NCBI RefSeq assembly: GCF_900104265.1
Contig: NZ_FNJJ01000020.1
Coordinates: 1 to 58,996 of the forward strand
Length of the DNA stretch: 58,996 bases
Direction: 5' to 3'
From: Ectopseudomonas guguanensis
GTDB taxonomy: Bacteria; Pseudomonadota; Gammaproteobacteria; Pseudomonadales; Pseudomonadaceae
The translations under genes and the position numbers were made by a program. Below the pieces are notes generated by a model that searched no databases, had not been told where the DNA came from, and saw only the letters and a program-made list of their open reading frames with translations. Shown here one piece after another: positions 25,402-32,498 of the stretch (the stretch's first letter is position 1; every line of letters starts with the position of its first letter).

Positions 25402-25589
25402 CCTTTTCTCTGACCTATCGCCAAGTGCTTGATTTTCAAGGCTTGCAAATTGGCGGGCGGAAAAGGGGAGGCCGGTAAGGGTAAGGACGATAGGCGTATC
25501 GCATGTAGGGCCTGTCGTGCTTTTTACCGGACGGTCTGGCCGCTATCCTCCTGCATCTCTCTGGACATCACCCACGACAAGGATTTCCC

Positions 25590-26561
25590 ATGACCCAGTC
25601 CAACCCATTCGCCCCCGAACAATCCGTGCCTAGCGCCGCCTTGCGACAACCGCCTGCCCTGCCTTTGCAACTGGCTGGCGTGATTCTGGCGGCGGGCCTG
25701 ATCGGTGTTCTGGTTTCGCTGATCGGCGGGTTGGTCAACGTTGGCCTGAACGACTCCGGTGCCTGGTTGCGCTATGCGGCGGTGTACTGGATCACCCATC
25801 TGTTGATGGCCGGGCTGGGTGCCTATTGGCTGGAGCAGGCCTATCTGGAGCGTCATGGTCTGGAGGGCTATCGTCTGCCGGCTGGCTTGCTGGCCTGTTA
25901 TGGCCTGACCTACCTGCTGCTGGGCTGGGCGATCGGTCATGTGAACGGTCTCCTCTATATGTGGATTTACGATCAGGTGGGCTTTCATGGTCTCCGACAC
26001 TGGCTGGTGAATCTGGGCATGTGGTCGTTCGGTTTGCTGGGCTTCTGTCTGCAAGTGTTGTTGCCGCTCTGGCTGCTTTTGCATCTGTTGCGCGACAAGG
26101 TCGAGGCAGCCGTCGGCGCTGTACAGCTTTCGGCGGTCAGGCTGGCCTGCTGTTTCGCCTTGGCCCTGGCGGTGGCGTATCTGCAACTGGCGGGTCTGGC
26201 CACGCGTTTGTTAAGTGGGATGAACACTGGCTACTTGCTGGAGGGCTGGGAGGGTGCGATCAATCTGGCGCAGACAGTGGTCGTCGCACTGGTGGCATTC
26301 TTCGCAGCGCGCTCGGCGTTGCCGGAGCAGGTGCGCGGTTTCAGAGGCGGTCGCCTGGCGCTGGCAGTGCTGATCACGCTCGCGCTGTGGATAGGCAGTG
26401 CGCTGCTCGGCGCGATTGCCCTGGTGGCGCTGGTGCTGTTCGGCGGCGCCGGCGAGATCTTTCTGCTGCTGGCACTCGGGGTACTGCAACTGGCGCTGCT
26501 ATGGCCATTCACCCGTCTCGGGCTGCGCTGGGGCTATCGCGCGCAAGCCGCGCAGGCGTGA
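25590..26561 (+). CDS. Multi-pass membrane protein of unknown function
   Basis: A 323-aa protein with a short polar N-terminus (MTQSNPFAPEQSVPSAALRQPP) and about eight hydrophobic segments, the first at LAGVILAAGLIGVLVSLIGGLV. It has no recognisable motif or cofactor site. The ATG at 25590 follows AAGGATTTCCC. The HAD phosphatase gene begins 60 bases downstream on the same strand, so they may be co-transcribed. By position it could correspond to a gene near PA0064, but I cannot confirm homology. Confidence 0.78.
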   Translation: MTQSNPFAPEQSVPSAALRQPPALPLQLAGVILAAGLIGVLVSLIGGLVNVGLNDSGAWLRYAAVYWITHLLMAGLGAYWLEQAYLERHGLEGYRLPAGLLACYGLTYLLLGWAIGHVNGLLYMWIYDQVGFHGLRHWLVNLGMWSFGLLGFCLQVLLPLWLLLHLLRDKVEAAVGAVQLSAVRLACCFALALAVAYLQLAGLATRLLSGMNTGYLLEGWEGAINLAQTVVVALVAFFAARSALPEQVRGFRGGRLALAVLITLALWIGSALLGAIALVALVLFGGAGEIFLLLALGVLQLALLWPFTRLGLRWGYRAQAAQA

Positions 26562-26621
26562 ATGGCTGGGCAAAGACGGGTATCCTTCGCCACCGCTCCA
26601 GTTGCGAATAGGCGCTCGCAC

Positions 26622-27269
26622 ATGCATCACTCCACCCTCCTCTTCGACCTAGACGGCACCCTCACCGATCCGCGTGAGGGCATCACCCGTTCGGTGCAGT
26701 ACGCCCTGGCCAAGTTGGGCATCGATGAGCCGGACCTGACCGCGCTGGAGCATTTCATCGGCCCGCCCTTGCTGCAGTGCTTCATGGCCACCTATGCGCT
26801 GGACGAGGCCACCGGCTGGCAGGCGGTCAATCATTACCGCGAGCGTTTCCGGGTCACCGGTCTCTACGAGAATCGCGTGTTCGACGGTGTCGAGGCGCTG
26901 CTCCAGGCGCTGGTGGCGCAGGGGCGGACGCTGTATATCGCCACCAGCAAGCCGACGGTGTTCGCCGAGGAAATCGCCCGGCACTTCGGTTTCGACCGCT
27001 ACTTCAAACGCATCTACGGCAGCGAGCTGGATGGTACGCGCACCAACAAGGTCGAGCTGCTGGCACATCTGCTGGAGTCGGAACAGCTAGCGCCCGGCTC
27101 AGCGCTGATGATCGGCGACCGCAAGCACGACCTGATCGGCGCGCGCAGCAATGGTTTGCAGGCTGTGGCGGTGGGCTATGGCTTCGGTAGTCGCGAGGAG
27201 TTGCTCGGCGAGGCGCCGGCCTTTCATTTCGAGACGCTGGATGAGATGCACCGAGCGTTCGGCTGCTGA
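26622..27269 (+). CDS. HAD-superfamily phosphatase (PA0065-like)
   Basis: A 215-aa hydrolase of the Gph/PGMB type. Motif I is LLFDLDGTLTD (nucleophile aspartate near residue 9), motif II IATSKPT, motif III lysine in the GTRTNKVE region, and motif IV LMIGDRKHDLIGARSNG. The N-terminal cap with DPREGITRSVQYALAKLG fits phosphoglycolate-phosphatase-like enzymes. Cytoplasmic; the natural substrate is not evident. A REP-like element follows immediately. Confidence 0.9.
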   Translation: MHHSTLLFDLDGTLTDPREGITRSVQYALAKLGIDEPDLTALEHFIGPPLLQCFMATYALDEATGWQAVNHYRERFRVTGLYENRVFDGVEALLQALVAQGRTLYIATSKPTVFAEEIARHFGFDRYFKRIYGSELDGTRTNKVELLAHLLESEQLAPGSALMIGDRKHDLIGARSNGLQAVAVGYGFGSREELLGEAPAFHFETLDEMHRAFGC

Positions 27270-27272
27270 GAA

Positions 27273-27336
27273 CTGTAGGAGCGAGCTCTGCTCGCGAATG
27301 AAAGCGAAAGCTTCGCGGGCAAGCCCGCTCCTACAG
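27273..27336. repeat. REP-like element, GTAGGAGCG family
   Basis: CTGTAGGAGCGAGC and GCCCGCTCCTACAG form 14-bp inverted ends of a 64-bp unit. Internal GCTCGCGAATG faces AAGCTTCGCGGGC. This is a common Pseudomonas REP type; another copy lies at 39168-39243. It sits between convergent genes. Confidence 0.75.
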
Positions 27337-27343
27337 GGGAGTA

Positions 27344-27574
27344 TCAGCCGTTACGCTGATAAATGATCTTCTTGGTGCCGCCGTCGCAGCTGCCGACGAC
27401 CATGCTCTGATCCTGAACGTCGGCGTTGGGCACGATTTCCAGGGTGTAGCTGGGCACGTTGTTGGCCTGGATCTTCACTTCGATCTCCTGCTTGAGTTCT
27501 TCGCAGGGCTTCGGCGCGGCGAGCGCGCCACCAGCGAGGAGCATCAGGGCCAGGGCGGGAATCAGTCGTTGCAT
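27344..27574 (-). CDS. DUF1161 family small periplasmic protein
   Basis: A 76-aa protein with a signal peptide (MQRLIPALALMLLAGGALA). The compact mature domain begins APKPCEELKQEIEVKIQANNV and ends SCDGGTKKIIYQ, with two cysteines likely forming a disulfide. The pattern matches DUF1161; function unknown. ACCGGAGGTA precedes the ATG at 27574. The longer reading frame upstream has no such site. Confidence 0.83.
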   Translation of the reverse strand: MQRLIPALALMLLAGGALAAPKPCEELKQEIEVKIQANNVPSYTLEIVPNADVQDQSMVVGSCDGGTKKIIYQRNG

Positions 27575-27638
27575 CGCTTGTACCTCCGGTGTTGGGCGAA
27601 AACCTGAATAGGTTGGACTGGCAATATGCCAAGCAGTT

Positions 27639-28700
27639 CTAGTCGTTTTGCAGCAGGCTTGCCAATCTGGCCCGACGATCTGCGTCCGGCAGCCGACCGA
27701 GCGCGGCCACGGCCGCATAGAATGCATGCCAATCCCGTCCCTGCTGCTCGAACAGCGCCGCGAAAGCCGGCACCCACTGGTCATAGAGACCGAAGGGCAG
27801 CAGCTTGGCGTTGTTCAGCGGGCTTTCGATCCAGGCGTCGTAGCGACCCTGGCCTGCCCATTCACGCTGGCGCAGGGCGCGGTAGTCGCGGCGCAGGCGC
27901 TCGAATTCGGCCTGCTTGGCGGCGCGCATGGCTTGCTCCGGCAGGTCGCTGGCATAGAGCTGCTGCAGGCGTTCGCGGCTGGCCAGCACCAGTTCGATGA
28001 ACTGCTGGCGCTGTCGGTCATCGCCGGCCGGTGGGGTTTCCCCGCGTGCGGCATGCCACTGGCGCAGGCCTTCGCGCTCGACGAAGGTGGCGAAGGATTC
28101 GTTGAAGGCGGTATCGCCCGGCAGGTAGTACTGCTGGTGCGCCAGCTCGTGAAAGATCACCGCGACGAAGCGTTCGTCACTCCAGCGCAGCATGGTGTTG
28201 AGCAGCGGATCGTCGAACCAGCCCAGCGTCGAATAGGCCTCTACGCCGCCGATATAGGTGTCCAGACCCTGTTGTTGCAGCAGCGCGGCGGCACCGCGGG
28301 CGCGGCCCTGCTGGTAGTAGCCGCGGTAGGCGACGCAGCCGGCGATGGGGAAGCAGTGCAGCTCGGGCTCGAGGGAGAACTCCGGCGTGGCGAACAGGTT
28401 CCATACCACGAAGGGACGCCCCAGGTCGGCGTATAGCCGGTAGCTGCGGTTTTCCGGCAGCTGCAGCTGCGTACTGGCGAAGTCCCTGGCCTGTTGCGAG
28501 AGGCGCAGGCGGCGGGCCAGATCGGCATCGGTGGCAGGGTCGGCGAGCAGGCGCTCGACGGGCTGGCGCGCATGCAGCAGCTGCCACTGGCCCTGGCCGA
28601 GGTGCGCGTAGTAGTCGATGGTCGAGCAGCCGCCCAGGAGCAGGGCGAGCAGGGGAACCGCGAAGCGGCGCAACAGGTCGATAGGGCAGGTGTTGGGCAT
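27639..28700 (-). CDS. Putative lipoprotein aminopeptidase (zinc HExxH)
   Basis: A 353-aa protein. LLALLLGGCSTIDYYAHLGQGQ carries a lipobox (LGGC), so it is probably a lipoprotein. The zinc-binding HELAHQQYYLPGDTAFNESFATFVEREG (around residue 183 onward) supplies HExxH and a downstream glutamate, as in the predicted aminopeptidase family PF10023. The peptide substrate is unknown. It reads in the same direction as the DUF1161 gene 64 bases downstream. Confidence 0.86.
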   Translation of the reverse strand: MPNTCPIDLLRRFAVPLLALLLGGCSTIDYYAHLGQGQWQLLHARQPVERLLADPATDADLARRLRLSQQARDFASTQLQLPENRSYRLYADLGRPFVVWNLFATPEFSLEPELHCFPIAGCVAYRGYYQQGRARGAAALLQQQGLDTYIGGVEAYSTLGWFDDPLLNTMLRWSDERFVAVIFHELAHQQYYLPGDTAFNESFATFVEREGLRQWHAARGETPPAGDDRQRQQFIELVLASRERLQQLYASDLPEQAMRAAKQAEFERLRRDYRALRQREWAGQGRYDAWIESPLNNAKLLPFGLYDQWVPAFAALFEQQGRDWHAFYAAVAALGRLPDADRRARLASLLQND

Positions 28701-28803
28701 GCCGTCACGCTAGCCGATCGAGTGGTTTGTCTCCAGCCCCTTTCGCCTCGGTTTTGCCCGCCTTCCGGTGTAGGCTGGTAGCGAACCCCTATCGGAGGTC
28801 GCC

Positions 28804-29226
28804 ATGCGCGCCCTGCTTCTCGTTCCCGCCCTGATGCTGCTCGGGGCCTGCGCCTCGCCCCTGCCCGAGCCTGACCCGCAGCAGGCCTGGGTGGAGCTGT
28901 ATTCCACTGCCGATACCCTGCTGATGGCCGATCGCCTGGACGGCAAGCGCTGGCCGGATGGCCGCTACTTTCAGGTGACGCCTGGCCAGCATGAGCTGGA
29001 AACGCGCTTTCAGTTCGAGGTGCGCGGTGGCGGGGGCCTGGGCATGCAGAGCGAGCCGCTGCGCCTGACCTGCGAGATTCGCCTGCGTTACGACGACTTC
29101 GCCGCGGGTCGGCGTTATCGCCTCGAGGCGCGTCAGCAACTGATGAAGGCGCAGGCCTGGCTCTATGACGAGCAGCGCAACGTGCTGGCGCGTGGCGAGG
29201 TGCTGCGCTGCGGCTCGGCGATCTGA
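28804..29226 (+). CDS. PA0061/PA0062-type lipoprotein
   Basis: A 140-aa protein with a lipobox in LLVPALMLLGACASPLPEPDP. The following small beta-rich domain has VELYSTADTLLMADRLDGKRWPDGRYFQVTPGQHELETRFQFEV and two further cysteines. It resembles conserved Pseudomonas lipoproteins in the equivalent position. GGAGGTCGCC overlaps the ATG region, a strong ribosome site. Role unknown. Confidence 0.8.
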   Translation: MRALLLVPALMLLGACASPLPEPDPQQAWVELYSTADTLLMADRLDGKRWPDGRYFQVTPGQHELETRFQFEVRGGGGLGMQSEPLRLTCEIRLRYDDFAAGRRYRLEARQQLMKAQAWLYDEQRNVLARGEVLRCGSAI

Positions 29227-29237
29227 AGGCGCGCGGT

Positions 29238-29260
29238 GCACCCGAGCAGGCCTCGGGTGC
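29238..29260. terminator. Hairpin between convergent lipoprotein and osmC genes
   Basis: GCACCCGAG (29238-29246) pairs with CTCGGGTGC (29252-29260). It lacks a U-tract, so termination efficiency is uncertain. Confidence 0.5.
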
Positions 29261-29275
29261 GGTGCAGGCCTGGGC

Positions 29276-29701
29276 TCAGGCTTCGAGTATGCCTTCCAGG
29301 GTGATGGTGGCGTTGAGCACCTTGGACACCGGGCAGCCGGTCTTGGCCGCTTCCACGGCCTTCTCGAAGGCCGTGCGCTCGGCGCCCGGAATCCTCGCGC
29401 GCAGCGTCAGGTGCACTGCGCTGATTTCGAAACCACCCTCGACCTTTTCCAGCGTCACCTGCGCCGTAGTGTCGATGCTCTCGGCGGTCATGCCGGCTTC
29501 GCCCAGCTCCTTGGACAGGGCCATGGAAAAACAGCCGGCGTGGGCGGCGCCGATCAGCTCCTCGGGGTTGGTGCCGGGCTTGTCCTCGAAACGGGTGTTG
29601 AAGCCGTAAGGGGAATCCTTGAGCGCGCCGCTCTGGGTGGAGATGGTGCCCTTGCCGTCCTTGATGCCGCCCTGCCAGTGGGCCGAAGCTGTCTTCTTCA
29701 T
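29276..29701 (-). CDS. osmC: OsmC-family peroxiredoxin
   Basis: A 141-aa thiol peroxidase that reduces organic hydroperoxides. Both catalytic cysteines are visible: AAHAGCFSMALS near residue 57 and KTGCPVSKVL near residue 122. It starts MKKTASAHWQGGIKDGKGTIST, typical of OsmC rather than the shorter Ohr group. P. aeruginosa PA0059 occupies the same relative place. It is probably induced by stationary phase or osmotic stress in relatives; no promoter was resolved here. Confidence 0.92.
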   Translation of the reverse strand: MKKTASAHWQGGIKDGKGTISTQSGALKDSPYGFNTRFEDKPGTNPEELIGAAHAGCFSMALSKELGEAGMTAESIDTTAQVTLEKVEGGFEISAVHLTLRARIPGAERTAFEKAVEAAKTGCPVSKVLNATITLEGILEA

Positions 29702-29784
29702 ATGCGTCTCCCAGTGAATGAACGAAGCCGCCGGTCTGGCGGCCTGTTCTGTTTCAGAGGGTTGTCGCGCCTACAAGTTCGCAC

Positions 29785-30786
29785 TTAGCCGCGTTGCAGC
29801 TCGGCCAGAATGTCGAAGGCGTGCAGGCGGTCGGCGAAGTCGTACAGGTCGCAGGTGAAGATCAGCTCGTCCGCCTCGGTTTGTTCGAGCAATTGTTCCA
29901 GGCGCTGGCGTACGGTCTGCGGCCCGCCGATGGCGGCCAGGCCGAGGAACTCGCCGACGGCCTGGCGTTCGTGCGGCAGCCACAAGCCGTCCATGCTCGC
30001 TACCGGCTTGCGCTGCACCAGGCTCTGGCCGCGGATCAGCGCGAGAATGCGCTGGTAGGCCGAGGTCGCCAGGTGCTGCGCCTGCTCGTCGCTGTCGGCA
30101 GCCAGCAGCGGCACGCCGAGCATCACGTAGGGCTTGTCCAGCACCTCCGAGGGGCGGAAATGGTTGCGGTAGATGCGGATCGCCTCGTGCAGGTAGCGCG
30201 GTGCGAAGTGCGAGGCGAAGGCGTAGGGCAGGCCCTTGATACCGGCCAGCCGGGCGCTGAACAGGCTGGAGCCGAGCAGCCAGATCGGCACGTTGGTGCC
30301 GGCGCCGGGCATGGCGATCACCCGCTGGCCTTCCTGGCGCGGGCCGAGGTAGGCCTGCAGCTCCTCGACATCATTGGGAAAGTCGTCGGCGCTGCCATCG
30401 CGGCTGCGGCGCAGGGCATGGGCGGTGTATTGGTCGGCACCGGGCGCACGGCCCAGGCCCAGTTCGATCCGCCCGGGGTAGAGCGTGGCCAGGGTGCCGA
30501 ACTGTTCGGCGATCACCAGCGGCGCATGGTTGGGCAGCATCACCCCGCCGGCGCCGAGGCGGATTCTCGAAGTGCCAGCGGCCAGGTAGCCGAGCAGGAC
30601 GGACGTGGCGGAGCTGGCGATACCGTCCATGTTGTGGTGTTCGGCGACCCAGAAGCGCTCGAAGCCGAGGCTTTCGGCATGCCGAGCCAGTGCCAGCGAA
30701 TTGTGCAGTGCCTGGGCGGCGTCACCGTCATCGCGGATAGGCGCCAGGTCGAGGGTGGAGAGCTTGATGGAGGCCAGTCGGCTCAT
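29785..30786 (-). CDS. LLM-class flavin-dependent oxidoreductase (luciferase-like)
   Basis: A 333-aa TIM-barrel protein of the bacterial luciferase-like family. It has KLSTLDLAPIRDDGDAAQALHNSLALARHAESLGFERFWVAEHHNM at the N-terminus and GAGGVMLPNHAPLVIAEQFGTLATLYPGRIELGLGRAPG. The AEHH and GRIELGLGRAPG motifs are the hallmark of the MsnO8/YhbW-type group. It needs FMN(H2) from a reductase encoded elsewhere. Substrate unknown. Confidence 0.9.
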   Translation of the reverse strand: MSRLASIKLSTLDLAPIRDDGDAAQALHNSLALARHAESLGFERFWVAEHHNMDGIASSATSVLLGYLAAGTSRIRLGAGGVMLPNHAPLVIAEQFGTLATLYPGRIELGLGRAPGADQYTAHALRRSRDGSADDFPNDVEELQAYLGPRQEGQRVIAMPGAGTNVPIWLLGSSLFSARLAGIKGLPYAFASHFAPRYLHEAIRIYRNHFRPSEVLDKPYVMLGVPLLAADSDEQAQHLATSAYQRILALIRGQSLVQRKPVASMDGLWLPHERQAVGEFLGLAAIGGPQTVRQRLEQLLEQTEADELIFTCDLYDFADRLHAFDILAELQRG

Positions 30787-30900
30787 GGGGTGTCTCCTCG
30801 TTGCATGGCCGACTACTCTAACCCCTCGCCTCCAGGCTACGCACGCCGCGCGCGGGCATAGTCATCATCGACGCGGATGATGCGCCGAGGCGTGCGCGGC

Positions 30901-32498
30901 TCATCCCGGCCGGCCCTGGCGCTGGCTCCAGAACTGCTCGGCGAGCAGCTGCAGGCGTGCGGCGAGATCGGCGAGCTGCTCGGCGCTGCCGTGGCTGCGG
31001 GCGCTGGCTTCGGCGTTACTCTCGCAGGCCTGGCGGATGCCCTGCAGGTTGCGCTGGATGTCGTCGCCGACCGCGCTCTGCTGCTCCACGGCACTGGCGA
31101 TCTGCAGGTTCATGTCGCTGATCCGGCTGACCCGCTCGGTGATCCCGCCGAGTGCCTCGGCGGCCCCTGTTGCGCCTGGGCGGCGATGGCCTGGGCGTGT
31201 TGCTGGCTGTCGGTCATCGCGGCGACGCTGCCGTCGATGGTGCCCTGCAGGCCGCCGATGATGGCCTCGATCTCGGCGGTGGCCGCCTGGGTGCGCCGTG
31301 CCAGCGCCCGCACTTCGTCGGCGACCACGGCGAAGCCGCGACCGGCATCGCCGGCGCGTGCCGCTTCGATGGCGGCATTGAGCGCGAGCAGGTTGGTGCG
31401 CTCGGCGATGTCACCGATCACCGTGAGCACCGTGCCGATCTTGCGGCTGCTGTCGGCCAGCTGGCACACCTGGGCATGGCTGGCCTGCAACGCTTCGGCG
31501 AGGCTGGCGATCTGCCTGCGGGTGTCTTCCACCAGCTGGCGGCCGTCGCCGGTTTCCTGATCCGCGGCGCTGGCCGCGCTGGCGCTGAGCTGGGCGTTGC
31601 GCGCCACTTCCTGAACGCTCACCGCCATCTGCCCCATGGCGCTGGCGACCTGTTCGGTTTCCTGGCGCTGCTGCAGGGTGGCGTTGTTGTGATGCTCCAC
31701 CGCGCCGGCCAGTTGCCCGGCTTCGCCGCTGAGCTGCCGCGCCGAGTCGGCGATGCGTCCGACCACGGCACCGGCTTCGGCCTGCAGGCTCTGCAGGGCG
31801 AAGGCGATGGCACCGAAAGCGTCACGTCGGCTGCTGTAGAGGTACTGGCTCAACGGGTTGTCGGCGTGCTGGCGTGCCTGCTCGGCCAGGCTTTGCAGCG
31901 GCCGCAGGCCATGCTCGATGATCCCTGCCAGCAACAGACCCAGCAGCGCAGCAGGCGCCAGCTGCGGCAGTAGCGGCAGGTTCAGCGCCAGGCTGGTGAG
32001 CAGCGCGCCGCTCGGCGGCAGCAGCAGGCCGAGCAGGGCGAGGCGCCGGCCCGGCTCCAGCAACGGGCGGCGCAAGGCCCTTGGCCTGCGGCCTGCACGC
32101 AGCTCGGCATACAGCGCTTCGGCCGCCGCGATCTGCGCTGCGCTGGCGGCGGTGCGCACGGACTGGTACTCGACTACCTGGCCGTCGCGGCGCATCGGCG
32201 TGACGTAGGCGCTGACCCAGTAGTGGTCGCCATTCTTGCAGCGATTCTTCACCAGGCCCATCCACGAGCACCCGGCCTTGAGCGTCTGCCACAGGTGGGC
32301 GAAGGCGGCGGGCGGCATGTCCGGGTGGCGCACGATGTTGTGGTTGTGACCGATCAGTTCGTCTTCGGTGAAGCCGCTGAGGGCGACGAAATCCGGGTTG
32401 ACGTAGGTCAGCGCGCCCTTGAGTTCGGTGGTGGAGAGGATGTTGGTCTGCGGCGGTACCGGAATCTGGCGGCCGCTCACCGGCAGATTGCGCTTCAT
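30901..32498 (-). pseudogene. PAS-domain methyl-accepting chemotaxis protein (Aer-like), frameshifted
   Basis: An N-terminal PAS domain of the Aer type (TNILSTTELKGALTYVNPDFVALSGFTEDELIGHNHNIVRHPDM) precedes hydrophobic segments and a HAMP-like region. The MCP signalling hairpin reads GDIAERTNLLALNAAIEAARAGDAGRGFAVVADEVRALARRTQ. After QAQQ the frame shifts at a run of four Gs on the coding strand (31164-31167). The C-terminal helix (AEALGGITERVSRIS, then MNLQIASAVEQQSAVGDDIQRNLQGI) continues in another frame to a stop at 30901. It may be a real mutation, phase variation or a sequencing error. The ATG at 32498 overlaps the stop of the upstream GGDEF/EAL gene. Confidence 0.82.
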
